From the NCBI GenBank assembly GCA_026182355.1, contig JAPFBL010000224.1:488501-552500 (forward strand): a DNA stretch of 64,000 nt, given 5' to 3'. Shown in pieces: positions 45,401-58,905 of the stretch. Numbering within the stretch: position 1 is the first letter of the stretch; every line of letters begins with the position of its first letter. The translations under genes and the position numbers were made by a program. This DNA comes from Hermatobates lingyangjiaoensis. Lineage: Eukaryota > Arthropoda > Insecta > Hemiptera > Hermatobatidae. Under the pieces are notes generated by a model. It was not told where the DNA came from. It searched no databases and saw only the letters and a list, made by a program, of their open reading frames with translations.

Positions 45401-47392
45401 TAATTTATTTTTAGAATTAAAAAAAAATTCTGTTAACTATTTTGTTGTATTCCCTAATTAAGTCTAATAGAATATATTGTAAGCATTTAAACATTTTACG
45501 AGCTATATTGTTTATTTTCTGGATATTTTACGTGCTAAGTTTATAATTATCTTGTATTAAGATCAAATATAATTTTGTGAATTACATTTTTTTACATTTT
45601 ATTTTATAGTTATAATAAAATAAATTCGTGCTAATAGTGATGTACGAGTATAATGTGAGGAATATTTTTTGTCGAATTTGTAAACTTGTTGGATTTACGC
45701 TTCTAAAAGAAAGTGTGTCTCAACGATAAAAGTGTGGCACGTGGTGTCATCCAACTACTATCTATTCCAGTGTTGCTTTCTTGGATGACCACATGGGAAT
45801 TACTTATTAGTGTAGGGATATTTAATGAGTACCTGGTATGGTAAGTTGAAGATAGCCCCCTTCTCCCGCTTTGGACTGTCTCAAGATCTTGGGGATTGGT
45901 TTAATTTTATTTTCCCATCTGTTGATGTGTTTTCAATAGTTTCCGCTGTGCTTTGTGATTATTTTTGTGGGTCTACTGTTCTTTCGCTTGATGTCTATCA
46001 TACGCCCACCTCTGCGGGTCCACTGAACATACTTTGAGGATCGTCATTTTTGCTGCAAGCCTTTAGTGTTTTCACGGCATGGCTAAAGAGTGCCACGTAT
46101 AAAACCATCGATCTGTTCTGCTTTGTTCCATAATATGGCCAAAAGACTAAGATAGATAGTAATCAATCAAAACAGGAGTACCTCGTGTGGTATATGCTCA
46201 ATATCCACAGCTTCATGCCCTCTCCTGTAGAAGTTGCATAAAAGATAGTCCGATGCATTCTGGAGTAAATGTATAAAACAAAGTCTCAACACACAAAAAA
46301 GAATCCTTTTTAAACTACGCCTTTCGAACACTTCTTGTTAATCGTCAGGTAAACTTCCATGGAAGGAGCGGAGGACTGAACAGTCTGACGATCACCCTAA
46401 TGAGTGAAGATATTCCTACTTTCATGTATCTCTATTTCATGAAAAATATAGGGTTATAGTCAAAATTTGAACCTCCAATGTTCCGTACTAAAAGCAAGGA
46501 CACCAACTTTTAAATTACATCCGACCCTGATAAATTAAAAAAAATAGCTATTTTAATAAAAATAGGATATAGAGACTAGTAGTAGGCAACACTGTAGGTT
46601 GGAGTGACTGTCCCACTAGGGAACACATCTTGGCCGAAGATTGGGCCCTTTGTGATACCAAACATGAAGATTTAATGTACATGGGAGTTCTAAATTTTGC
46701 CTAACTAAAGTGTATTTAGAGATAGTGTATTTAGATATAGTGTCTTTAGAGATAGTGTATTTAGAGATAGTGTATTTAGATATAGTGTATTTAGAGATAG
46801 TGTATTTAGAGATAGTGTATTTAGATATAGTGTATTTAGATATAGTGTATTTAGAGATAGTGTATTTAGGTATAGTGTATTTAGATATAGTCTATTTAGA
46901 GATAGTGTATTTAGATATATTGTATTTAGAGATAGTGTATTTAGATATATTGTATTTAGAGATAGTGTATTTAGGGATCTTAACGAGTACCTGATATAGT
47001 GCAGGCTCGGAACTGATGTCTTAACATCCTCTCCGAGGGACGACGTAGAAGAATTATTCATCTCTTACGTCAGGCATGGGCAACCTTTTATAAACTGTGG
47101 GCCGCATTATATAATTTCCAAAAGGCCGCGGGCCGCATGGTAATTTCTGAGGTATGTCGATACATACGGCTTATATGTATAATGTATTTCAATATATACA
47201 GAAATACATACAGTGCGTTATATTAATGTGTTAATGATTATTTAACCTTTTATTCTTCTTATAATCAAAATTATTATTCATCTCATAATTGCATTGTGGT
47301 AATCAATTATAACAACCCAATCTCAAAAAGATTATTGCGTCATATAACAAAAAGAACTAAAACATTTATTGCTATGGAGCTCTCACTCACTC

Positions 47393-47478
<86 letters not shown>

Positions 47479-50400
47479 TTCTAATGTTGTAATTTCCTTC
47501 CAAAAGTCTCGGTGAGCTTTTGTTAATAAACAAAAAGCAAAAGAATTTTTAATATTAAGATAGGATTCCAGTAATCCCCGAGGGCCGCACAAAAACACAT
47601 GTTGGGCCGCATGTGGCCCGCGGGCCGCAGGTTGCCCATGCCTGTCTTACGTGAATAAATCCTAGGACCACAGTGGATATTGAACTTCTACTAACCTCGT
47701 TTAACTAAATAAAAGCTATTTTGATAGAAATAGTATATCAATCAAGTCATTTATAGTAGAAATGAAAGAAAAAGGATCTTCATATTCATTATTATATGTT
47801 TTTTTTAAAGTTGGTTAATGTATATTAGGGATAATATTTTAAAATCAACTTATATTTTAGGATAAATTATGCTGTATACTTGTTGGAATGATGAGAATGG
47901 GAGAAACAACTTACGTTAATGTTTATAAAAGAGAAGTGACTGCGGCGGTGAAAGCAGGAGTAAAACAGGCTGTGATTGAAGTCGTAGCTTCTTCACCCAA
48001 CCACCAGGACGCCTCTCTCGACGACAGACTCAAGTCTCTTCAGGTTCACGAATGGGTCACCCTTATGCAGAACGCTACTCATTTTGTGTCTTGTCTTCTC
48101 ACAAGAGTTAAAGTATGCTAAAACATAAATTAACTTCCATTATATATTCGTATTTAGTTATGTTTTTCTTTCATTACAATTTTTTCCTTGAATTTTCAAC
48201 TACTCAATTATCAACCCATTAGTAGTACACTCCTTAATTGTGTAGTATTTACTCATACTGGGCTAAATAGATAAATCAAAACTCTAATTATATCTTGATA
48301 AATAAGTTTTCTAAATATTTTAAAAATATCTTATGATACCTAAGTGTATGCAATACTATTGTATAATATTCAGATATAAAGAATTTAAAAAAAAATTAAA
48401 GCACACAAAAGCTCATTTCTCTTGAAAAGTCAATATCAAAATTTTAACACGCGCATAATACTACCACACATCTATATATAAAAAAATAAAAAGCTTATTT
48501 TTTATGTGTGGAGACTTCGATATGTCTATTTACCCCAGTATACTCAATTTTCCTTTCATTTAATAATATTTTAGTGCTTCTACATTATACTTTTTTAATA
48601 TCAAATGCATTAGTTAAAATTATATTTATAAGAAAATTCAATTTAAATTATAATCATAAATTATATATATTATTGATTATGATTTTTTTTAAAAGTAATA
48701 AATTTTTAAATTTTAATGTGTTAAATAATAGTAAATGCATTAATGAAAAATATATTAACATATGAATTAAATTTAAATTATATATATGATTGATTATGAT
48801 TATTTTCCTGAATAATAATCTTTTTTGTTTTAATAATACGAGTATGTTAATATTGTGGATGTAGAATAAATAGTTAATTTTCTCGATTTTGAATTCATTT
48901 TGTCGTTTTTGGTTAGCAATAAAAAAGATCTATTTGCAGGTTTATTATAATTATTAAGATTTGACTAAAGTTAATATTTGCTTTTACATTTTCAGCATGT
49001 CCACGATATAATGATAAGGTCTGCACACATATGTGCTGGAATAAATTCGGATGATGAAGACGATGAAACCAATATAATAGTGTAAGTAATAATAAATTAA
49101 GCATTAATTGTATTTTATTCTCTTTATATCAATATATATATATATATATAAGAAAAAATTCAAGAAGAGTAACATACAGAGTAAGGAAACACACTTACAG
49201 ACTCAAATTTTTGGGTAATCCGTCTTCAGGAGAAAAGAGAAAGGGAGATCAAGCGCGTTGTAGATGCAACGGCATGTAACTTGTTACTTGCAACAAGTTA
49301 CAAGTGTTCGTATATTTATTCTGTGTCTCTAGTTTACTGTGAAACTATATATATATCAATGTTCAAACAACAGTATGAAATGGGAAAACAACCCAGGGTT
49401 GGATTTTTGACTCTGACGAAGAGCTTGTTACGGTTGAAAGATCTGTCTTGTTTTCCCATTTCATATTGTGGTTTGATCATTGGTTGTTATTTCTTTCCGA
49501 TAGGGGATAATGCTCTGTGACTCGGGCCTAGCGGTAACATCCTAAGCCCGAGTCCGACCAGACCCAAAAAATCAACGTTCGGATCGGCCCAGGCTTCTCT
49601 CGCTAACTTTTTTTAAATAAATATATATTTATATATTATATGTATTAAAACGATGTATGGGAATAAAACTAAGGAATATTTATTTATAAAATAAATAATT
49701 TAGATAAAAAATATGACCGAGATTTTGGAGAATAAACCACAACCGAGGTTGGTGGAGAATAAACTTTCTATAAACAGTCCTCAATTTTGCCTAACACAAG
49801 TATATTTAGAGTAGGAATCTTTAACGAGTACCTGTCATTGTACAGGCTTTGTACGATGACTTAACATCCTCTACGAGGGAGGACATGCTCAGGTTTATTC
49901 ACCTTCCGCGTGAATAAATAGAGGGCTGGAGTAGGTATTGAACCCGGATCTACCAGTTCAGAGCCAGCACGTTGCCACTGGGCTAACCTTGTCCTTTGCC
50001 TCTAAGATGTTAAAGATTTTGCATTTTTTGAATATTTTGTGGCGATGTTTGTTTGTTTAGTGACTTGTGTTTATTGTAATATTTCTGCATAAATATATTT
50101 TAGATAAACCATTGACACTTATTTGACTCTGACATATCTAAGGCAATAGTTAGGTTAGAGAGAGGCCAGGTTAGCTCAGTAGTTAATAAGCTCGCCTCGG
50201 AACTGATGATCTAGGGTTCGATACCTACTCTGGCTCTTGATTTATTGTAGGAGGTGAATAAATCTGAGCAAGTCGTCCCTCAGAGAGTACGTTAAGCCTT
50301 CGGTCCCTTAGCCTGTACTATGTGAGGTACTCGATAAAGATCCCTACTCTAAATACACTTGAGTTGACAAAATTTAGGTCTCCCATGTACATTCATTCTT

Positions 50401-53400
50401 CATTCTACGGTATCACAAAGGGCCCAATGTTCGGCCTATATGTGTTCCCTTGTAGGACTGTCACTGCAACCTACATGTTGCCTACTACTACTAAAGAGTT
50501 GTAATCTTTCTAGTAAAAGACCACCAGGTCTGTTCACTAATTAACATGATGACTAAACGACCCTTGACTTGACCTATGACAACCAACAATATACATAAAA
50601 TGAATTTTACATCAATTATTTCATATTTTTCAGAAATGACACAAACGATTGGCAAATGTCTAAAGAAGAACATGAAAAAGTCTGTGATAAAATTAATTCT
50701 CTTTTGACATATGCTTGCGAGTACTGTCAAGAACGGTGTGCTTTACTCCTTTCAAGTCAAACTCTTCTAGCTTTGCAGGAACAGTAAGTATTACATACTT
50801 TCAACGTAACAGTAATTATACAATTATTTACAATTTCAATTAATAATAATGATGAGTTGCCGTTTAAACGCGAATATAGTCTGTTAATGTATATATTTAA
50901 TTAAAATTAATAAAGCTTCTCGACCAGTGTTTCTTAAAATTAAAAATTGGTTTCTTGAGGATTGAAGCCGATGTTTCGCTATCTTCCTAAGCCATTCCTG
51001 TATCAACTCTCAAGAGTGCAGCCTTGAAAATGCCGTACAATTTTTGACGAAATATCGGCTTATAGTCAGGAGTAGTTAATTCTTTGGGCCAAATCCTCAA
51101 GAAAACTATTTTGAATATATTTAGTTAAATATAAGTATAATTTTAAGATCCTGACGGAGCTGAAAGCTTGTATATTTAGTGTAATAGTTAATAATAAACC
51201 GGTATTACTCTGAAGTATTTTACTGTTTTCAAACGTAATCCGTTTTGGTTATGTGCTTTGCATAAATGTCTTTTGCTAACTTGGTTTGGTAATTGTCACC
51301 TGTACAACGTAGGATTGTGAGAAGAATAGAGGTAGTTAGTAAGAATGTCGTAAACAAAGAATCTGATAAATTTTAAACAAATATAATTAAAATATTTGAG
51401 TTTTATATATAAAAAATATATAAATTTTTATATATAAAATATATAAATATATAAATTTATAAATATATAAAGACATACACTATTCTTTAAATAGACTTGC
51501 TATCTCTACCCCAGTAACTCCTGCCCAACAGAACTAGTAGCCACGTAACAAACAGTGTTTTGATACGATCGTACCATCGCTAAAAAGACATTAGGTTTTT
51601 ATATAATTACTTTGGAGACGACAGGAGGCCAGTCGAAACATGTCGGAAAACAAGAAATTATTTGGAAACCTTTAAAAACTTATGAAGTAAATGGCTTCAG
51701 CAAAATATGGTCAATTATTCAACGAAATATGTTTAAATGAAGGACTGCTCCCAAATTTCACAAATATATATAGAATAAAATTTCACAATAGACACATGGA
51801 ATAACAATCAATGTTCAAACCACAATAAGAAATCTAAAGAAAAACCTCATTTGCGAATTTAGATTATGTATATATAGTTTATATGTTCATAATTTTATAT
51901 GTATCGGTTGGTAGTAATACACTCGGCCCTCGAGTTTCCTTACTCGAGGAAACCGTACTATCAAGTTTCCGTACTTTTTTTCTCTTCTAAATAGCATAAA
52001 TTATCATCCGAGTGTTGGTAATTCACAATAAAGGCAAAGTGAGAGCGGTACTCCAATTTCTTATCTTAAGCAATCTATATTTATTATGCATTAACAATAT
52101 TGTTTTTACGTATTTTAATGTATAATAAACATAAATTAACTGTATCTACCTGTATTTGATGATTGTGATTTAAGACAATGTGAGGGAGAGATATATCCTC
52201 CCTTCTTATATGCCTACTCTACCCACCATTAGGCTACCACTAACCAGAGTTACCAGTTTCCAGACTTTTCTGTTTCCTAACCTGCCTCGGTCTCTATTAG
52301 TTCGGAAATTCTATTATCCAGTGCATATGAGTTACTTTTAGAATGTTTCCTTTTCGTTTATGCGACATTTAACTACTTTTTAATAGTATTGTATGTCCTG
52401 ATGAAAATTATATTTGATATTAAGTAAATTAAAACTGAAGTAAACTATAGCATTAGGTAAAAAACAAAGTGATTTGCTTTAAAAAAATTTCGAGTGGTCT
52501 ATACTAAACTATACTGTAAGTAAACATAATATCATACTTCTTGGGTGTATAATATTAATGTCCCATTTAGGCATAACATAAATTTCTAAATGGGAGATGT
52601 TTATTAGTTTTTCATTCCTGGAGGTAGTACGGATACGGATTGATCCACTTATCAATATATATGTTTTTTGTATATCACACCACTGATACATAAAATATCA
52701 TATAGTATAACTACAGCGGTAATAACATTTTTGAAAAGTAAAAGTGTAGATTTCGTTTATTCACGGTGATTTTTTTACACGTAAAAATATTATTCCTCTT
52801 ATATCTCATATAAGTCAATAAATTATATACATTTTTTCATTATACTTTTAAACATCAATTTTATTTCAGTGGATTTACTCAAAAAATTTCTAAGTCAATG
52901 TGAATAAATATCAAAAATTCGACAAGTATAGCAGGTGATCCGTTAGTCTAGGATAAACAAACAATTTTTATAGCGTTATTGCTTTTTGCCGTAATTGAAA
53001 TTACATGAATTTTTTTTATAAATTGCTAAAATTTTGTTCAATTTTTGGGCAAATTGTCATGGGTTTTTAATGAACTGTTTAGCGTCAAAAAGACATTTTC
53101 TGAAAGCAGAAAATACTGTAATGCCGTTTTGGTGAATGTAATTTTGAAAAAAAAATATCACAACTCATCCTGCTCAGAATGTTCTATTTTTAGCTATAGT
53201 TCATTTTTGATTCATTTAACAGTATGGCTTGTATCGTTCTTGCGAGCTTTCAGATTGAATTATTGGTAAAAATTTTTACATTTTATTGAAAAAAAAATTT
53301 CCTGTGGTTTTAAAAATTTGAGGTTATTTCTCGTTTTTTGGTTTTGTAGTCTTAAAAATAATTCTAAAATTTCAATACCCTAGAATTACTAGTTTAGGAA

Positions 53401-56400
53401 AAAAAAAATGTGTTCTAAAAACAGGTTTTTAGCAAAAAAAAGTTGCTTTCCCTCCCAAAAAATAGGGCTTTTTTACACTATGAGGCCCATTTTTGTGTAA
53501 AATATCAATTATTCTTGACCGTAGCATAGCCACAAAATTTTGATATATACTCACCCACCCACCCACACACACAGATAATCGAAAAAACTTCATAAAACGA
53601 CTGGGACCGCAAAATATGTAATTCCGTCAAAATCTCGAGATCGAAATTTTTCACAATCACTATACTTTAATTATGGTAAAATAGAAAAAAAACAGTATTA
53701 TTTTGTAATGTACTTTGAATATTGCAGAAATAGAGAAGAAGGTGCAAGCTGGTTAGCTGAAAAAGCAAGTCCATTACAGCTGAAAGAACTGGGTGTATGC
53801 GTGACCGAACTTACTTCTCTCTGCACGTCTATCTGTCCAAAGAAACCTGTCAATTCCCTGTATTCAGCCTATAGCATCCAAGTAAATCTCTTAGAATAAC
53901 TATATCATTTAATTACATTTCCGATTTTTTTTAATGAATTAGTTTAATTTTTTTAAACATTCATTAGATTTTAATATATAATAAAATATTGATATACCTT
54001 CACACTCCTGTTTATACGCTGACGTTTCACCAAAAAATTGTTTGGCATTTTTAAGGCTTGTTTTTGAGGAAGAAACTATTTACGGTCCATGCCTGTGTCT
54101 ACCATCATCATATCTGGTATCCTCAAAAAGAATCCTTGGAAATGACAAACAATTTTTGGTGAAAGGTTGGCATTTGAACAGGAGTGTAATTTCTTTAGAT
54201 CAAAAATCTTCAAGAAATCAATGTTTGAACTATAATGAAATATTTTATTTGCAAATATGGCTATAAGTATAAGAAATTTAGTTTGAAAACAGTTGCTCTC
54301 AATAAACCCGACACTAGAATTTCCGTACTAAAGAGACCGAGACAGGTCCGGAAACAGGAAAGTCCGGAAATTGGTAACACTGGTAAGTGCTGGCCTAATA
54401 GTAGGTAGGGCAGGCTAAGTGGTTGACAGTATACCAAGACGTACTATATACATAACCTCACTGAAACTTTCTGGATGGGCTAGGTTATCTTAATTACATT
54501 TACTTTAGCATACTGCACATTTAATGCCAATAAACACTATTATTAATACATAAAAAACAATTTATGTTTATTATACCATACATTAAAATACGTAATAGTA
54601 ATCTTGTCTATGCATAATAAAGGTATAGTTTTGCTTAAGATAACGGAATTGGAGTAGCCTAAGCTAATCGGTCTCACTCTGCCCTCATGTGAATTACCAA
54701 TTTATGCTGTTTGGAAGAAAAAAAGTACGGGAACTTGAAAGTATGGTTTCTTGAAGTACGGAAACTCGAGAGTCGAGTATATATTCTTTTTTCATTTTCA
54801 CATCTGTTTAACCTTCTCATTAAAAAAATATATATTGTTAAGGTTATTGTTGATTAAAAGAAAATATATGATAATACATTTTTTTCAGGTAACTAAATTT
54901 ATGCATCGATTTCATTTAGAAAAGATTCAAAAATTAAGTCTAATTCTTGAATCTGAACCATGGAAACAAACTGAGGTGCCTTACACATTCCAGAAATTGG
55001 TAGATCATATTTCTGAAAAAGGTAATTTGAATTTTTTTAAATTCCATTTTATGTTTAACTTTGCAAAGGTTTCACCTCTAGGAAAAGGCCTTCCAGTTCA
55101 ATAAAACTTGTTGTAATAAAGTATAATTTTGAGTTTCGGTTTTAATTTGCCTCTTCAGTTAGGGAAGAGGTATGGATGAAATGCCGACTAAAGACAGAAT
55201 GACTGACAATGACATAATGAGTGAATGAGAGAATAACTGACAATGACAAAATGAGTGAATGACAGAATGGCTGTAATGACAAATGAATGAATGACTGCCA
55301 ATGACAAAGTGAATTAATGTTAGAACGACTGAACTACTGACAATGACAAAATGAATACAGAACGACTGAATGACAGAATGACTGACAATGACATAATGAG
55401 TGAATGACAGAATGACTGATAATGACATAATGAGTGAATGAGAGAATAACTGACAATGACAAAATGAATGAATGACAGAATGGCTGCAATGAAAAATGAA
55501 TGAATGACTGCCAATGACAAAGTGAATGAATGTTAGAACGACTGAATGACTGGCAATGACAAAATGAATGAATGACAGAATGTCTGTAATGAAAATGAAT
55601 GAATGACAGAATAACTGACAATGACAAAATGAATGAATGGCAGAATGGCTGTAATGAAAAATGAATGAATGATTGCCAATGACAAAGTGAATGAATGTTA
55701 GAACGACTGAATGACTGACAATGACAAAATGAATGAATGACAGAATAGAGAAAGTAGACTTTTTAACATCCTCATCCTTTTCATTCTAAAACACGAAATT
55801 GCTCTTCAGTAATTTATTGCGTTGTGTTAATTTTTGAAAAATGTTGATTGTTCACTGGCCCATCACAGACTTAATAATTGAAGCTGGCTTGAAAAGTTTT
55901 AAAATACGAAGTGGAATTCATATAGTAGTTAATATAAATGCGATTAATTTTCTAACGTGACTCGAGTGATGGTTTTGAAATATACATCCCACTTCTTTTG
56001 CTATTTTCTTCACCTACATTGAATCTCGCTGCTGTAAGTGCTAAATTTCACCTCTCTACCTTCAAATACTTCTAAACCTCTCGATAGCCTGTACAAGATA
56101 TTTATTTTTTTTTTATTGATTAAGTGCATTCTGTAAATCAATAAATAATCATTTCAAATTAGAATCAGAAATGTGAGAGTGTTTGTCTACTTTTTTTTGC
56201 TTGAGTTTTAACTTTAAATTATTTGTCTTTTTGGTCGTCAAACTTTTTCTTTGAAACTTTGTCCATAAATGTGTATTGATTTTTATTTTCAGGAAAATTT
56301 TCTGTAGCTAAAGAGGATATAAGTAGTTTAAAGGATAATGGAAAGAAGAAAACAGCTAGTTATTTGTTAGTCGGAGAGGAAAAGTTTGTCGTAGTTGGGT

Positions 56401-57305
56401 AAGTTTTTTAAGAAATTAAATGTTTCATAATTTTTTTTATAAAAAAAGGTTATTAGATTTAAGGACATTATGTTAAGTACTATTGAACCTCTTTTACTAT
56501 AATGATTAATATATTTTTCTGTAATACCAGCATTGACCTTTAAATATAGTACCTTAAAGAATTTCGATTTATATTGAAAAAAAAATGATAAGCGAATTAC
56601 GACTAATGATTAGTCGTAACCTGTTGAATGAAGAGTGTAGTTATTCTTTTTTTCTTATCTGATATATGTTTCTTTTTTAAAATTTTGTTTTCGAGATAAC
56701 ATCATTTCTCAAATATAAACTTAAAATTAATTACACTCATGCTTCAGTTTAATGGACCCCACTGCACTTAGTTCTGAATATTTAAGTGAAACATATATTT
56801 ACAACCTTCAAAAAAGATTTTAAATTCATTCAGAAAATATAGAAGAAATACAAGAACAAGAAGTTTCTATCGTAGGACGTGATAAAGATGCATGAAGTTT
56901 ATTAATAGAATAATGAAAAGATGTCGAGTCTTTAAGATGTAAGCCTTAGTTTGAAAAAGTAAACATCAATGTTTTCACAACAAACCCGTGAAAAAAAAAT
57001 CGACATCTAACAACCACAGTAAGAAATTCAGAAATGGGATTAATATTTTTTGAACAAGTAACGGATTCCTGTAAGATTCTCACGATTTAAAGTGTAACTC
57101 TGACAGTGATTAGCTAATTTGGGAGAGTGATTTTAGTCTCACTTTTGTATTTTTTACTATTTTTTAGGCGTTCAAATCTATACCACAGTAAGGAATCCAG
57201 AAGAACAATGCGAGATTGAAAAGTCTCACTTATAATATGAAATCTTGTTTATATATATATAGAATATATATATATAGAATATATATATATATATATAGAA
57301 TATAT

Positions 57306-57360
<55 letters not shown>

Positions 57361-57561
57361 GGTGTTCTATATATATAGAACACCTCAACCGTTGTTCTAA
57401 CAACGAAAAAACTGTTTTTCGGCAAATCGAAGTTCTCGAGAAGAAGCTCATAGACAGAAACTACTCTGTCGTGTTTAACAAAGCATGTATATATATATAT
57501 ATATATTATTGAAAATGACACCAAATTTAGCTGATACCCGTTTCTTAACAAGTTTCTCAAT

Positions 57562-57595
<34 letters not shown>

Positions 57596-58852
57596 ATCAA
57601 CAGGAAAACAATACACAAAGGTCAATAAACGTTTAGCAGTAAACTATAGATACGGTGTAAAGGGACGAACTCATTTACAGTCTCTAATTTTTGGTTGAAC
57701 CGTAGAGTTAGGGATACCTGCGAAGCGAGGGTTGGAGGCCAACAGTGTTGTCACACTCGTGCCTGGTTCAAATTTTTTATTTTATTTTTCTTACTTGACT
57801 TGAACCGAACACGAATGTGAAAACACTCTTGATCACACTGTTGATCTTCACAAGTGCACTTGGTGTCCCTATCTCTACTCTCCTGATGACGGTTCAAACG
57901 AAAATTAGAGTGTAAGTGTGTTCATCCTTTTACTCTGTATCTATATTAGTGTGAAACAAGTATAATATATAAATCGTAATTTTGGTGAATCACCTTGTAT
58001 AAGAAATGGTCATACTGCCAAATCTGTCATAGCCAATGAGCACTTATTGGATAGAAAAAATTAGTTACTGAAATGTATAAAACAAAACAAATCAATATTT
58101 GATTTTGCTAATACAGAAGTACACCAGTTATTGGAAAACTTAAGGTACTTTCTTACAGAAAGAACTTGTTTCAGGCCACCTTTTTTTGGGGATTATTCAT
58201 TTTTGTAATGCTAAATTTATTATCGTTATTTAATTATACTTGATAATACTTTTTTTGGGGGGTAAGGATAAAGTCCATATTTAAAATATATTGTTGACAG
58301 ATGATCTATCAAATAGTGATTTGATTTGCATTTTCAAGGTGTTTAATATTTTCACCAGATAGAAATACTATTATTCATTAGGAATACTGCAATAACAGAT
58401 TACCTTCCAATTTTGTAATTTTATTATTTTTAATTAAAACATCAATTTGCTTGTTTTTAGAACTGTTCTCATGTTGATCGATGTAGTAAGCGAATACTGC
58501 TGTTATGGTGAAGAATTACCAGCCGGAGCGGAGACTTTGATTCGTCTTGTGTCCTATTTGTTGAACCAATTCAACACAAAGTGTCACAGACTTGTGCTTG
58601 CTGGGGAAGCCATTTCCGATAAAACCGGTTTAAAGAAGATCACTACCTCTAACCTGGCTCTTCTTCTTAGAGCTCTTCATCTTGTTATATGGTTGATACC
58701 GCACGTTAAACTTCATTTCGCTAGTAAGTTAGATTTATCTTTATATTAAATAATATATTTTACAATTCAGTTATATATCAACCGTTTGATTGAATAGGTG
58801 TATTATTGAATGAGGATTCGACATAGGTTTTATACACCTATAATATATGTAT

Positions 58853-58905
<53 letters not shown>

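Larger units (their letters stand above)
46566..47713 (-). mobile_element. tRNA-SINE split by a hAT-type element
   Basis: Left part 46566-47070 has tail B (GATTGGGCCCTTTGTG) and body; right part 47645-47713 has the head remnant. Similar 20-mers flank the whole (46546-46565 and 47714-47733, 18/20). The SINE carries two later changes: a 15-bp internal expansion and the nested hAT-type element. Confidence 0.85.

Noticed and set aside
45187..45414. Stand-alone small gene
   Set aside because: It is VPS54 exon 9 read with intron sequence on both sides. The same holds for 33634-33873, 44225-44428, 47888-48121, 53708-53899, 54751-55104, 58447-58749 and 62592-62804.
45725..45785. Third 5S rRNA-like copy
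   Set aside because: GGTGTCATCCAACTACTA and GTGTTGCTTTCTTGG recall the 5S complement, but the control region is too changed and flanks are not shared with 63018-63490.
55159..55627. Ser/His-rich minus-strand proteins
   Set aside because: They are translations of the GAATGA-rich minisatellite in different frames.
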